Shown piece after piece: positions 44,314 to 54,167 of a DNA stretch of 64,000 nucleotides. Positions within the stretch are counted from its first letter, which is position 1. Each line of letters starts with the position of its first letter. The notes below the pieces were generated by a model. It searched no databases, was not told the origin of the DNA, and was given only the letters and a program-made list of their open reading frames with translations. The DNA is taken from positions 2,117,501 to 2,181,500 of the forward strand of contig NZ_CP035501.1 in assembly GCF_004135585.1 (NCBI RefSeq), given 5' to 3'. Position numbers and translations under genes: made by a program. The DNA is from Sphingosinicella sp. BN140058 (GTDB lineage: Bacteria > Pseudomonadota > Alphaproteobacteria > Sphingomonadales > Sphingomonadaceae).

Positions 44314-45507
44314 ATGCGTTTCGCCGCTTTCGCCGCGCTCGGCCTGGCCGTTGCCGCCGGCCCGGTCGCCGCCCACGACACGGTGTCACCGGCCGACCGG
44401 CTCGTCCACGAGCAGATGCTGGTGCTCGACACCCATCTCGACACGCCGGTGCTGTTCGAGCGGCCGGGCTGGGACTTCACCCGCTGGCACGAATATGCCT
44501 GGGACGTCAGCCAGCTCGACATTCCGCGGATGGAGGCGGGCGGGCTCGATGGCGGCTTTTTCGTCATCTACACGCCGCAAGGCGGGCTCGACGAAGCGGC
44601 GATGATCAAGGCGCGGGACGATGCGCTGATGCGCGCCACCGCTATCCAGCGCGTCGTCGCCGCCAATCCGGACAAGCTCGCCTTCGCGACCACGGCCGAC
44701 GATGCCGAGCGGATCCACCGCGAGGGCAAGCGCATCGTCTTCCAGAGCATCGAGAACAGCTATCCGCTCGGTGACGACGTCTCGCTGCTCGGCCTCTACT
44801 ACCGGCTCGGCGTCCGGATGGCGGGGCCGGTCCATTCGAAGAACAACCAGTTTGCCGATTCGACCACCGACACGCCGCGGTGGAACGGGCTCAGCCCGCT
44901 CGGCCGGCAATGGGTGGCCGAGATGAACCGGCTCGGCATGATCGTCGACGGCAGCCATTCGTCGGACGCGGTGTTCGACCAGCTCCTCGCCCTGTCGAAG
45001 GCGCCGATGATCCTCTCCCATTCGGGTCCGCGGGCGATCTTCAACCACCCGCGCAACATCGACGACGAGCGCATGCGCAGGCTCGCCAAAGCCGGCGGCG
45101 TGATGTTCGTGAACTCGGTCTTCCTGGTGAAGCACGACACGTCGGAGGAGCGCGACGCGATCGACGCCCGCCAGCAGAAATGGGAGAGTTTGAACGCCAG
45201 CGAGCGCCGCAAGCTGGTCGCCGACAAGGCCGCGCTCGATGCGCGCCAGCCCTACACCAACGCGACGTTCGAGATGTTCATCAAGAGCCTGCTGCACAGC
45301 ATCGGCGTGATGGGAGTCGACCATGTCGGGATCGGCGCCGACTGGGACGGCGGCGGCGGCGTGATCGGCATGGAGGACATCGCCTCTTTGCCCAAGGTCA
45401 CCGCGCGGCTGCGCAAGGAGGGCTTCAGCGAGAGCGATATCGCCAAGATCATGGGCGGCAATCTGCTGCGGGTGATGCGGGCGGTGGAGAAGCAGGCGGG
45501 ACGCTGA
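44314..45507 (+). CDS. membrane dipeptidase, peptidase M19 family
   Basis: A 397-residue exported zinc dipeptidase with a signal peptide (MRFAAFAALGLAVAAGPVAA). Metal-binding elements of the M19 (renal dipeptidase-like) family are visible: HxD in LDTHLDTP, the glutamate of FQSIENSYPL, and the histidines of DGSHSSD and LSHSGPRA. The C-terminal VGIGADWDGGGGV is also typical. Members cleave dipeptides, often including D-residues. ATG at 44314 sits six bases after AGGGAGG. An alpha/beta hydrolase gene follows 47 bases downstream. Confidence 0.93.
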   Translation: MRFAAFAALGLAVAAGPVAAHDTVSPADRLVHEQMLVLDTHLDTPVLFERPGWDFTRWHEYAWDVSQLDIPRMEAGGLDGGFFVIYTPQGGLDEAAMIKARDDALMRATAIQRVVAANPDKLAFATTADDAERIHREGKRIVFQSIENSYPLGDDVSLLGLYYRLGVRMAGPVHSKNNQFADSTTDTPRWNGLSPLGRQWVAEMNRLGMIVDGSHSSDAVFDQLLALSKAPMILSHSGPRAIFNHPRNIDDERMRRLAKAGGVMFVNSVFLVKHDTSEERDAIDARQQKWESLNASERRKLVADKAALDARQPYTNATFEMFIKSLLHSIGVMGVDHVGIGADWDGGGGVIGMEDIASLPKVTARLRKEGFSESDIAKIMGGNLLRVMRAVEKQAGR

Positions 45508-45554
45508 GGCGACGACGACGGGACATCGCACCGGCCACGGGAGGCGCGCAGACC

Positions 45555-46718
45555 ATGTCCACTCCGACACGGACCTCCAGGCCCGATCGCCTGCGTGCGT
45601 TGCGGCTCGCGCTCGCCCTGTGGGTGGCGGGTGCTCTGGGGGCGCCGGCTCAGGCCCAGGCGCCGGGAACCAGCGAAGCGCATTATTCCGCGGTTCGGCC
45701 GATGATCGCCGACATGCAGAAAGTGGTGACTCCGAACGGGATCGAGGTGAACGAGGCCGTCACGCTGAACGGCCTGCCGCAGTGGATCAGCATCCGCGGC
45801 GCGGATCGGCGGAACCCGATCCTGATCTATGTTCATGGCGGGCCGGGCGCGACCGAGATGGGGCGCAGCTGGCCGTATCAGCGCGGCTGGGAAGACTATT
45901 TCACCGTCGTTCAATGGGATCAGCCCGGCAGCGGCAAGACGCTTCGCTCCGGCGGCGAGGCCGCCAACCGGGCGCATCTGTCGCGCGCCCGCATGGCGGA
46001 GGATCTCGTCGCGCTGATCGAAAGGGTAAGCGCGCGACTGGGTGCGAGAAAGGTCGTCCTGCTTGGCCATTCCTGGGGAAATCTGATCGGACTCGACGCG
46101 GCGATGCGGCGGCCGGACCTGATCAGCGCCTATGTGGGCGTGGGGCCGCTTTTCTCGCTGCGCCCGAATGAGGCGGCGCAATATCGGGCGCTGCTGACGA
46201 TAGCGACCGAGCGCAAGGACGATGCCGCGCTCGCCGAGCTGCGCGCGATCGCGCCCTATCCTGGCGAGGGCGACATCCCGTTCGACAAGATCAATGTGGT
46301 GCGAAAGTGGGTGATGGCCTATGGCGGCCTCGCCGCCTATCGCGACAATGCCGACTTCTACTTTCGGGCGGCACGGCTGTCGCCTTATTACGATCTCGCC
46401 GACCGCCAGGCGATCGATCAGGGCGGACAACTCTCGGTGCCGGCGCTGCTCCCCGACATGATCGCGACGGATCATCGCAGCATCGCCGCCAGCAAATTCC
46501 CGATGTTCATGTTCCTCGGCCGTCACGACATCACCACGCCGGCGTCGGTGATCGAACCCTGGTTTGCAAAGCTCCGGGCACCGCACAAGGAGATCGTCTG
46601 GTTCGAGAATTCCGCCCATCTCGCACCGCACGAAGAGCCCGGCAAGTTCCTGATCGGCCTCGTCGAGACGGTGCGCCCCTGGGCGGTAAAGGGCAATGCC
46701 GCCGTCCCCGCCCGCTGA
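45555..46718 (+). CDS. exported alpha/beta hydrolase (proline iminopeptidase-like)
   Basis: A 387-residue protein with a hydrophobic export signal (about residues 16-36, ending AQAQAP) and an alpha/beta hydrolase fold of the S33 type. HGGPGATEMG forms the oxyanion region and GHSWGNLIGLD contains the nucleophile Ser. A late acidic residue (FLGRHDITTP) and His in ENSAHLAPHE complete the triad. The family includes prolyl aminopeptidases. Together with the M19 dipeptidase upstream it suggests periplasmic peptide degradation. Confidence 0.87.
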   Translation: MSTPTRTSRPDRLRALRLALALWVAGALGAPAQAQAPGTSEAHYSAVRPMIADMQKVVTPNGIEVNEAVTLNGLPQWISIRGADRRNPILIYVHGGPGATEMGRSWPYQRGWEDYFTVVQWDQPGSGKTLRSGGEAANRAHLSRARMAEDLVALIERVSARLGARKVVLLGHSWGNLIGLDAAMRRPDLISAYVGVGPLFSLRPNEAAQYRALLTIATERKDDAALAELRAIAPYPGEGDIPFDKINVVRKWVMAYGGLAAYRDNADFYFRAARLSPYYDLADRQAIDQGGQLSVPALLPDMIATDHRSIAASKFPMFMFLGRHDITTPASVIEPWFAKLRAPHKEIVWFENSAHLAPHEEPGKFLIGLVETVRPWAVKGNAAVPAR

Positions 46719-46877
46719 AACGGAAGCCGGCCACCGGCGTTTCGATCCCGTGCTTCTCGCCTTCCTCCGTTCCGGGCCAAACAGTCTGAAGCGTTTCCGA
46801 GCCTTTTCTATATGGTTTTCAAGGCTGCCCCGGTCGATAGGACGACGCGGGGGTCTCAGGAGCCAGTGTTCGCGCCT

Positions 46878-49403
46878 ATGACGTCTTCGCCAGTGCCGCC
46901 AGTATCGTCCGCCCCCCTCTCCTTCCTCTCCGACGGCGGCGAAATGGGTGCGCGCATGCGCGGCTTCGACTGGGCGGCTACGCCCCTCGGCCCGCCCGCG
47001 GCGTGGCCGCAGGCGCTGAAGACCGTCGTCGGGCTGCTGCTCAGCACGGCCTTTCCGATGTTCGTCGCCTGGGGACCGGAGCTCCGTTTCCTCTACAATG
47101 ACGGCTATGTCGACATCCTCGGCGGCAAGCACCCCGACGCGCTGGGTGCGCCGTTCGAGCAGGTCTGGGCCGAATTGTGGGAGGACGTCGGACCGATCGC
47201 CGCCCGGGCCCTTGCCGGGGATTCCTCCTATCACGAGAATCTGCCGCTGCTGATGACCCGGCGCGGATCGCCCGAGCAGACCTGGTTCACCTTCTCCTAC
47301 AGCCCGATCCGCGACGAGAGCGGCGCCGTCGGCGGCATGTTCTGTACCTGCGTCGAGACCACCAACATGGTGCTCGCCGAGCGCGAGCGGGTCGACGAGG
47401 CGGAACGGCTGCGCCGATTGTTCGACCAGGCGCCGGGCTTCATGTCGGTGCTGCGCGGCCCCAACCATGTCTACGAGCTGATCAACGCTTCCTTCCTCCA
47501 GCTCGTCGGCCATCGCGACCTGGTCGGCAAGCCGGTGCGGGAAGCCTTGCCCGAAGTCGAGGGCCAGGGCTTTTTCGAGTTGCTCGACGAGGTCTACCGC
47601 ACGGGCCGCGCTTATGCCGGCCGCTCGATGCTGATCGCCCTGCAGCGGGCGCCCGGCGCGCCCAGCGAGGAGCGGCTGCTTGATTTCGTGTTCGCGCCGA
47701 TCGTCGATTCGTCGGGCAAGACCACTGGCATCTTCGCGGAAGGCTATGACGTCACCGAACGCCACCTCGCCGAGCAGGCGCTGCGCGAGAGCGAGGAACG
47801 GTTTCGTCTGATCGCCGATTCGGCGCCGGTGCCGATGTGGGTGACGAAGCTCGACCGCTCCCGCGGCTTCGTCAACGCAGCGTACGCCGGCTTCCTCGGC
47901 GTACCCTATGACGAGGCGCTGCACTTCGACTGGCGCGAGCGGATCCACCCGGAGGATGCGGCGCGGGTGGTAACCGAGAGCCTGGCCGGCGAAGCGACCC
48001 TGAAGCCGTTCGAGCTGGAAGCGCGCTATCTTCGCGCCGACGGCGCGTGGCGGTGGCTGCGCTCGATCTCGCAGCCGCGCTGGGGCTCGCACGGCGAGCA
48101 TGTCGGCTTCATCGGCATCGCCACCGACATTACCGACGCGAAACAGGCGGAAGCCGCCCTGCGCGAGGTCAACGAGACGCTCGAGCGGCGGGTGGCGGAG
48201 CGTACCGCGGATCTCAGCACCGCGCTCGACCGGCTGCAGACCGAGGTCGGCGAGCGGATCAAGGCCGAAGACGCGCTGCGCCAGGCGCAGAAGATGGAGG
48301 CGGTCGGCCAGCTCACCGGCGGCATCGCGCACGACTTCAACAATCTGCTGACCCCGATCATGGGCGGGCTCGAGCTGATCGCGCGCAGGATCGAGGATCC
48401 GAAGCTCCAGCGTATCGCGCAAGGTGCGCTGGAATCGAGCCGCCGCGGCGCCAAGCTGACCAGCCAGTTGCTCGCGTTCTCGCGAATCCAGCGCATTTCC
48501 ATGGCGCCGGTGCTGGTCAACGACGTCATCGCCAACATGCAGACGTTGCTCCGCCACACGATCGGCAGTGCCGTCATCATCCATACCGAACTCGATGCCG
48601 GCACCGGCCATGCGCTGTGCGATGCCAACCAGCTCGAAAATGCGGTGCTCAACCTCGCGATCAACGCCCGCGACGCGATGCCGAGCGGCGGCGCCCTGAC
48701 GATCGCTACCGCCCGCGTCTCGCTCGACAAAGACGCTGACCACGAAGCGGGCGATTTCGTCCGGATTCGGGTTGCGGACACCGGGCAAGGCATGAGCGCC
48801 GAGGTGCTCGCCCGGGCGACCGAGCCCTTCTACTCGACCAAGGCGGTCGGCAAGGGCACCGGCCTCGGCCTCGCCCAGGTCTACGGCATCGCCCGGCAAT
48901 CCGGCGGCACCTTGCGGATCGACAGCGCAATCGGGACGGGAACTCGCGTCGACATCCTGTTGCCCGCGATCGCCCCGCCCGAGGCGAAAGCGGGCGAGCG
49001 CGACACCGAGCAGGTACCGCGCCGGAGCGCGCGGACCGCCCGAATCCTGCTGGTCGACGACGATCCCGACGTTCGCACCTTCCTGGCGGAGTCGCTGCGC
49101 GGCCTCGACCACGATGTCCGTACTGCCGACGGCGGCGAAGCGGCTCTGGCCGTGCTGAAGGAGTGGCGCCCCGAAATCGCGCTGATCGATTATGCGATGC
49201 CCGGAATGCACGGCGCCGACGTCGCCGCCGCCGCCCGCGCGCTGATCCCCAATCTGCCGATCGTGTTCGTCACCGGCTATGCCGAGACCGACCAGCTCGA
49301 GGCGGTGCTGGGCCCGAACGCACCGGTGCTGCGCAAGCCGTTCACGATCGCGGCACTGGCGAACGCCGTCGACGACAATCTGGCGCCCGCTGATCCAGAT
49401 TAG
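46878..49403 (+). CDS. PAS-domain hybrid histidine kinase
   Basis: An 841-residue soluble kinase. An N-terminal PAS-like region (GPELRFLYNDGYVDILGGKH) is followed by a second PAS (APGFMSVLRGPNHVYELINA) and a third (PVPMWVTKLDRSRGFVNAAY). Then come a coiled linker, the phosphoacceptor His485 in GGIAHDFNN, and an ATPase domain (NLAINARDAM, VADTGQGM, GKGTGLGLA). A receiver has Asp771 (LIDYAMPGMHG) and a RKPF lysine. It is close in design to the kinase at 30-33 kb. The start is uncertain: ATG 46878 is used, while GTG 46866 (near AGGAG) and ATG 46812 are alternatives. No separate regulator is adjacent. Confidence 0.92.
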   Translation: MTSSPVPPVSSAPLSFLSDGGEMGARMRGFDWAATPLGPPAAWPQALKTVVGLLLSTAFPMFVAWGPELRFLYNDGYVDILGGKHPDALGAPFEQVWAELWEDVGPIAARALAGDSSYHENLPLLMTRRGSPEQTWFTFSYSPIRDESGAVGGMFCTCVETTNMVLAERERVDEAERLRRLFDQAPGFMSVLRGPNHVYELINASFLQLVGHRDLVGKPVREALPEVEGQGFFELLDEVYRTGRAYAGRSMLIALQRAPGAPSEERLLDFVFAPIVDSSGKTTGIFAEGYDVTERHLAEQALRESEERFRLIADSAPVPMWVTKLDRSRGFVNAAYAGFLGVPYDEALHFDWRERIHPEDAARVVTESLAGEATLKPFELEARYLRADGAWRWLRSISQPRWGSHGEHVGFIGIATDITDAKQAEAALREVNETLERRVAERTADLSTALDRLQTEVGERIKAEDALRQAQKMEAVGQLTGGIAHDFNNLLTPIMGGLELIARRIEDPKLQRIAQGALESSRRGAKLTSQLLAFSRIQRISMAPVLVNDVIANMQTLLRHTIGSAVIIHTELDAGTGHALCDANQLENAVLNLAINARDAMPSGGALTIATARVSLDKDADHEAGDFVRIRVADTGQGMSAEVLARATEPFYSTKAVGKGTGLGLAQVYGIARQSGGTLRIDSAIGTGTRVDILLPAIAPPEAKAGERDTEQVPRRSARTARILLVDDDPDVRTFLAESLRGLDHDVRTADGGEAALAVLKEWRPEIALIDYAMPGMHGADVAAAARALIPNLPIVFVTGYAETDQLEAVLGPNAPVLRKPFTIAALANAVDDNLAPADPD

Positions 49404-49552
49404 CGGGTTGCGAAGAGCGACTGAATTACCATATCGATTTGTGCACCGCAAAAAGGTGCTGGCATTCCTCCTTTCGGGAGCGTAATGGCCCGCTCGCTCC
49501 GGCGCTCTGCCCCGGGGCAGCGTAGCGGTGGTCTGAAGTCGAAGGTGCAATC

Positions 49553-49720
49553 ATGTCGTGGCTTAAGAAGTTCAACAATCCATTCGTGCTGGGCCTGAAC
49601 GGCTTCCTGGCCGGTGCGGTGTTGTTCTTTGCCACGCACCCAGGGGCGGCGGACAGCATCGCCAAGACCGGCACCGATAAGCAGGCTGCGCACCTGGCCC
49701 ACCAGATCAACGGCGCGTGA
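49553..49720 (+). CDS. small one-helix protein, unknown function
   Basis: A 55-residue protein with a basic start (MSWLKKFNNP), one hydrophobic helix (FVLGLNGFLAGAVLFFATHP) and a polar tail (SIAKTGTDKQAAHLAHQ). GAAGGTG lies six bases before the ATG. It is too short for many gene finders, but the start signal, helix and stop context look real. It stands alone between a hybrid kinase and pdeM. A small inner-membrane protein is the best guess. Confidence 0.65.
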   Translation: MSWLKKFNNPFVLGLNGFLAGAVLFFATHPGAADSIAKTGTDKQAAHLAHQINGA

Positions 49721-49843
49721 TCCAAGCGTCGAACTGAAGCAGCCGGACTCGAACTCAGGGCGGATCGTCGCGACAACGATCGGTCAAGCATCAACGGTCC
49801 AGAACGCTTGAACCGCAGCCGCGGCGGGCTATAGCTGGCGGCG

Positions 49844-50506
49844 ATGGTTCCCTTTTCGTTCGCAGGCACCGAGCTGATCGCGCTGCCGCAAGGCGCTTTG
49901 TTCTGGCCGGCGCGCAAGGCGCTGCTCGTGGCCGATCTTCACCTCGAGAAAGCGAGCTGGTTCGCCCGGCTCGGGCAGATGCTGCCGCCCTATGATTCGA
50001 TCGCGACCTTGACCGATCTCACCGGCCTGGCCGACCAGACCGGGGCCGAGGAGATCTGGTGCCTGGGCGACAGCTTCCACGATCGCCACGGCTGCGACCG
50101 CCTGCCCACTCAGGCCCGCTTGTTGCTGACCGCGCTGACCGCGCGGGTGCGCTGGACCTGGATCACCGGCAATCACGATCCGGGCATCGCCGACCATTGC
50201 GGCGGTGCCGTGGTGGAAGAAGCGCTCGTCGACGGACTGCTGCTCCGGCACGAGGCCGATCCCGAGGAGCCGCGGCCGGAATTGTCGGGTCACTTTCATC
50301 CCAAGTTACGGATCACGCTGCGCGGCCGGAACGTCTCGCGGCGGTGCTTCATCGGCACCACGCGCAAGCTGATCCTGCCGGCGTTCGGCGCTCTGACCGG
50401 CGGGCTCGATGCCGCCCATCCGGAGATCGTCCGGGCCGTCGGGGCCGGCGCCGAAGCGCTGGTGCCCGTTGCCGACCGGTTGCTGCGCTTTCCGCTCGCC
50501 GCCTGA
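49844..50506 (+). CDS. pdeM: ligase-associated DNA damage response endonuclease PdeM
   Basis: A 220-residue calcineurin-like metallophosphoesterase. Metal-binding motifs appear in order: VADLHLEKASW, CLGDSFHDRHG, ITGNHDPG and SGHFHPKL. This short form with DLHLEK belongs to PdeM, a nuclease usually encoded beside an ATP-dependent DNA ligase and Lhr-like helicase in DNA-damage-response clusters. Those partners are absent from this window. It is convergent with msrB, with only seven bases between the stops. Confidence 0.9.
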   Translation: MVPFSFAGTELIALPQGALFWPARKALLVADLHLEKASWFARLGQMLPPYDSIATLTDLTGLADQTGAEEIWCLGDSFHDRHGCDRLPTQARLLLTALTARVRWTWITGNHDPGIADHCGGAVVEEALVDGLLLRHEADPEEPRPELSGHFHPKLRITLRGRNVSRRCFIGTTRKLILPAFGALTGGLDAAHPEIVRAVGAGAEALVPVADRLLRFPLAA

Positions 50507-50513
50507 CTCGTTG

Positions 50514-51008
50514 TTACGCAGGCACGAAGCGCATCGCCGCACCGTTCATGCAATAGCGCATGCCGGTCGGCTTCGGACCGTCGTCGAACACATGGCCGAG
50601 ATGCCCGCCGCAGCGGCGGCAATGGACTTCGGTACGCTTCATGAACAGGCTGTCGTCGGACCGCGTGCCGACCGCCCCGCGCAGCGGCGCGGTGAAGCTC
50701 GGCCAGCCGGTACCGCTCTCGAACTTCGCGCGCGAGGCGAACAGGGGCAGGCCGCATCCGGCGCAGACGAAGGTGCCGGAACGCTTTTCCTTGTCGAGCG
50801 GGCTCGATCCGGCGCGCTCGGTGGCGGCCTGCCGAAGCACCTTGTAGGATTCGAACGGCAGCCGCTTGCGCCACTCGGCGTCGGTATAATGAACCGGAAA
50901 ACTGCCGGGCGCCGCGGCATTGCCGGCGCGACCGCCGAACCAGAATCCGCCTGCGGCCAGCGCTCCGGCGCCGCCGATGGTCAAGGCCGTCCGTCTGTCG
51001 ATCTTCAT
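50514..51008 (-). CDS. msrB: peptide-methionine (R)-S-oxide reductase, exported
   Basis: A 164-residue MsrB. A twin-arginine-like signal (DRRTALTIGGAGALAAGGF) suggests a periplasmic protein. The zinc site is formed by CAGC and CRRC pairs, the fold motif GTGWPSF is present, and the catalytic Cys153 lies in RYCMNGAAMRF (commonly RYCINSASLRF in the family). It repairs R-methionine sulfoxide in proteins. The gene starts ten bases after the PabB-fusion stop, so it is in the same minus-strand unit although the pathways are unrelated. Confidence 0.93.
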   Translation of the reverse strand: MKIDRRTALTIGGAGALAAGGFWFGGRAGNAAAPGSFPVHYTDAEWRKRLPFESYKVLRQAATERAGSSPLDKEKRSGTFVCAGCGLPLFASRAKFESGTGWPSFTAPLRGAVGTRSDDSLFMKRTEVHCRRCGGHLGHVFDDGPKPTGMRYCMNGAAMRFVPA

Positions 51009-51018
51009 CGCATCGCCT

Positions 51019-52773
51019 TCAGATGAGTCGCGCCGCGATCAGCCCCCGCACCGCATTGCCGACGTAAAATCCACCCTGAAGATCGGCGGCGCGAAGCTCC
51101 CTTTCAACCGCCTCGCCCTGCTCCAGCAGGGTTTCGCGCAATATTCCGGGCATCAGCCCGCGCGTGCGCGGCGGCGTCGCCAGACGACCGTCGCGGCGGA
51201 CGAAGACATTGGTGAAGCTGCCTTCGGTCACGAACCCGTCGGGATCGACGAACAGGGTTTCGAAGCAGCCGGCGGCAAGGCGCGCGTCGTCGTAGAAAGC
51301 ACGGTCGCTGGTCTTGTGACGCAGGCGGAAATCGTCGGGATCGACGGGGAGGGCGACGAGCGCGACATCGACGGGTTGCTCCGCATCGGCAGGCAGCGGC
51401 CGCACCTCGATCGCGATCGCGCCGCTCCGCGACAGACGCAGGCGAACCTTGCGGCCGACGCGCAGGGTGAAGGTCGCCGCCTGGAGCTCGTTGCGGACCC
51501 CGTGGCGATCGAAGGCGAAGCCGAGCGCATCGGCGCTGCGCTTGATCCGGGTGAGATGGAGCTCCAGATGCGCAAGGCCCTCCTCGGGATCGAAGCGCAT
51601 CGTTTCGATCAGATCGAAGCGTCGGCCCGTCTCCACAAACTCTCCCTTCGCCAGACATTCTTGCCATTCGTCCGCAGGCCGGCTGTCCGCGACGATGCCC
51701 GAACCGAGGCCCATGCGCGCAACGCTTTCGCCCGCACGAAGGGTCAAGGTCCGAATGGCGACATTGAACGCGGCTTCGCCGTCCGGTGCAACCCTGCCGA
51801 TCGATCCGGTATAGATGGCGCGCGGCGCCTCCTCGAGCGCGGCGATTACCTCCATCGCCCGGATCTTGGGTGCGCCGGTCACCGAACCGCAAGGAAAGGT
51901 GGCTCGGAGCAGGTCGACCGGGCCGATGCCCTCCTCGAGTTCGCCGACGACGGTGGAGGTCATCTGGTGCACGGTCGGGTAGGTTTCGATCGCGAACAGC
52001 TCCGGCACGGCGACGCTGCCCGGCTTGGCGACGCGGGCGAGATCGTTGCGCAGCAGATCGACGATCATCAGATTTTCCGCCTGCTGCTTGGGATCGGCAC
52101 GAAGCAGCGCCGGATCGGTGTCTGCGGCAGCGGTGCCCTTCATCGGCCGCGCCGTCACTCGTCCGCCGGCGGCGACGAAGAAGAGCTCCGGCGAAAGCGA
52201 CAGGATCCAGTGTCTGCCCGTGAAGACGATCCCGCCCCAGCCGGCCCGGGCGCGCTGCTTCAAGGCGGCGTAGATCGCGACCGGATGCCCGGCGGTGGGC
52301 ACGTCGGCGGCAAAGGTGAAGTTCGCCTGGTAGATGTCGCCGGCGAAGATATGCTCGCGGACGGCCTCCACCGAGGCTTCGTAGCGCGCCCGGGTGATCA
52401 ACGGCTGCGGCGCCCCTGCCCACGCCCCCTCGGGATCCGGAAGCGCACCCGGCGGCAGGCTTTCGTAGCCGTCGAACAGGCCGAACCAAACCAGAGGCGG
52501 CGCGCCTTCCGCCGGCGTGCAGCGGAGATCGCCCAGTTTCCGCTCCAGAGCATGGCCGGCTTCATAGGCGATGAATCCGGCCGCCTCGACACCCTCCAGC
52601 CGCGCGATGGCGGCATCGACACCGTCCGGATCCGAGGCTTCGACGATCGAACGCGGATTGCGGTAAAGCCGCGTCTCTCCTTGGAAATCAAGCAGAACGA
52701 ACGGCTTCGCGGCTTGCCAGAAGCGGGCAGCGGGCGCATCTGCGGCGGCGTCAGGAGAGGATATTTTGGTCAC
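51019..52773 (-). CDS. pabB: aminodeoxychorismate synthase component I fused to class IV aminotransferase/lyase
   Basis: A 584-residue bifunctional protein of folate (p-aminobenzoate) synthesis. The N-terminal chorismate-binding domain (about 110-365) has AGDIYQANFTF, RPMKGTAAADTD and CGSVTGAPKIRAMEVI, with GLGSGIVADS. The C-terminal domain (about 375-584) is a class IV PLP protein with RHKTSDRAFYD, FVTEGSFTNVF and RGLMPGILRE, corresponding to 4-amino-4-deoxychorismate lyase. So one chain may make p-aminobenzoate from chorismate given an amidotransferase subunit. The start GTG at 52773 overlaps the divergent sdaA start by eight bases. No stronger start exists upstream with family similarity. 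Confidence 0.9.
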   Translation of the reverse strand: MTKISSPDAAADAPAARFWQAAKPFVLLDFQGETRLYRNPRSIVEASDPDGVDAAIARLEGVEAAGFIAYEAGHALERKLGDLRCTPAEGAPPLVWFGLFDGYESLPPGALPDPEGAWAGAPQPLITRARYEASVEAVREHIFAGDIYQANFTFAADVPTAGHPVAIYAALKQRARAGWGGIVFTGRHWILSLSPELFFVAAGGRVTARPMKGTAAADTDPALLRADPKQQAENLMIVDLLRNDLARVAKPGSVAVPELFAIETYPTVHQMTSTVVGELEEGIGPVDLLRATFPCGSVTGAPKIRAMEVIAALEEAPRAIYTGSIGRVAPDGEAAFNVAIRTLTLRAGESVARMGLGSGIVADSRPADEWQECLAKGEFVETGRRFDLIETMRFDPEEGLAHLELHLTRIKRSADALGFAFDRHGVRNELQAATFTLRVGRKVRLRLSRSGAIAIEVRPLPADAEQPVDVALVALPVDPDDFRLRHKTSDRAFYDDARLAAGCFETLFVDPDGFVTEGSFTNVFVRRDGRLATPPRTRGLMPGILRETLLEQGEAVERELRAADLQGGFYVGNAVRGLIAARLI

Positions 52774-54145
52774 CAGCGTCTTTGATCTCTTCAAGATCGG
52801 GGTTGGACCGTCGAGCTCGCATACGATGGGCCCGATGACCGCCGCATGCCGCTTTGTCGAGACGCTCCAGCGCAAACGGTTGTTCGACGCAACCGAAAGC
52901 GTCGCAGTCGATCTGTACGGCTCCCTGGCCCTGACCGGCAAGGGCCACGCCACCGACCGCGCCGTCCTGCTCGGCCTCGCCGGCGAGCGGCCGGATCGGG
53001 TCGATCCCGATCAGGCGGACGCGCTCGTCGCCAGAATCCGGCAGACCGGCCGGCTTCCGCTCGGCGGGTTGCGCGAGATCGCGTTCGACGAGGCGGCGGA
53101 CCTGCGCTTCCTGCAGCGCGAGCGGCTTCCGCACCATTCGAACGGTATGCGCTTTGCGGCGATGGACAAGCAGGGCGCGACGCTCGACACCGCAATCTCC
53201 TATTCCGTCGGCGGCGGCGCGATCGTCGACGAGGAGGCGATCGCCCGCAATGCCCCGCCAGCCGGCGCCTGGGACATTCCGTACAATTATCATTGCGCCG
53301 CCGAGTTGCTCACGATCGCGGCGCGCGAGGGGCTGACGATCGCCGACGTCGCCCGCGCCAACGAGCGCGCGGGCTATGACGATGCGGAGATCGATTCGCG
53401 GCTGGCCGAAATCGCCGAGACCATGTCGCGCTGCATCGACCGCGGGATCGGCAAGGAGGGCATCCTCCCCGGCGGCCTGAACGTGAAGAGGCGCGCACCC
53501 GGCCTCTACAAATTGCTGATCGAGCGCGCCGAGCGAACCTTGTCCGATCCGCTGACGGTGATCGACTGGGTGAATTTGTGGGCTCTGGCGGTGAACGAGG
53601 AGAATGCCGCCGGCGGCCGCGTGGTGACCGCGCCGACCAATGGCGCCGCGGGCATCGTCCCGGCGATCCTGCGTTACTACCAGCGTTTCACGCCCCATTC
53701 GAACGAGGAAGGCGTCCGCACCTTCCTGCTCACCGCATCGGCGGTCGGATCGCTGTTCAAGGAGAATGCTTCGATTTCGGGGGCGGAGGTCGGCTGTCAG
53801 GGCGAGGTCGGCGTCGCCTGCTCGATGGCGGCGGCGGGCCTCACCGCGGCGCTCGGCGGAACCAACAGCCAGATCGAGAATGCCGCCGAAATCGGCATGG
53901 AGCACAATCTCGGCCTCACCTGCGATCCGGTAGGCGGCCTCGTCCAAGTCCCGTGTATCGAACGCAATGCGGTCGGCGCGATCAAGGCGATCGAGGCCTC
54001 GCGCCTCGCGCTCGTCGGCGACGGATCGCACAGGGTCAGCCTCGACCAGGTGATCGAGACGATGCGCAAGACCGGCCTCGACATGAACGAGCGCTACAAG
54101 GAGACCGCACAGGGCGGCCTCGCGGTCAATGTGGTGGAGTGCTGA
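52766..54145 (+). CDS. sdaA: L-serine ammonia-lyase, iron-sulfur type
   Basis: A 459-residue single-chain L-serine dehydratase that converts serine to pyruvate and ammonia using a [4Fe-4S] cluster. The N-terminal domain has [14 protein letters not shown]. The catalytic domain has [20 protein letters not shown] and [14 protein letters not shown], which provide cluster cysteines. The start is TTG at 52766, eight bases after AGGAG. The first residues ([14 protein letters not shown]) match the usual N-terminus, so the rare start is well supported. It overlaps the divergent PabB-fusion start. Confidence 0.95.
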   Translation: MVTSVFDLFKIGVGPSSSHTMGPMTAACRFVETLQRKRLFDATESVAVDLYGSLALTGKGHATDRAVLLGLAGERPDRVDPDQADALVARIRQTGRLPLGGLREIAFDEAADLRFLQRERLPHHSNGMRFAAMDKQGATLDTAISYSVGGGAIVDEEAIARNAPPAGAWDIPYNYHCAAELLTIAAREGLTIADVARANERAGYDDAEIDSRLAEIAETMSRCIDRGIGKEGILPGGLNVKRRAPGLYKLLIERAERTLSDPLTVIDWVNLWALAVNEENAAGGRVVTAPTNGAAGIVPAILRYYQRFTPHSNEEGVRTFLLTASAVGSLFKENASISGAEVGCQGEVGVACSMAAAGLTAALGGTNSQIENAAEIGMEHNLGLTCDPVGGLVQVPCIERNAVGAIKAIEASRLALVGDGSHRVSLDQVIETMRKTGLDMNERYKETAQGGLAVNVVEC

Positions 54146-54167
54146 CGGGACCGGCGGCGAGAGGCTA

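Noticed and set aside
45252..49550. Minus-strand open frame of 1432 codons
   Set aside because: It runs antisense through the dipeptidase, hydrolase and hybrid kinase genes, whose catalytic motifs are clear. It has no motif of its own.
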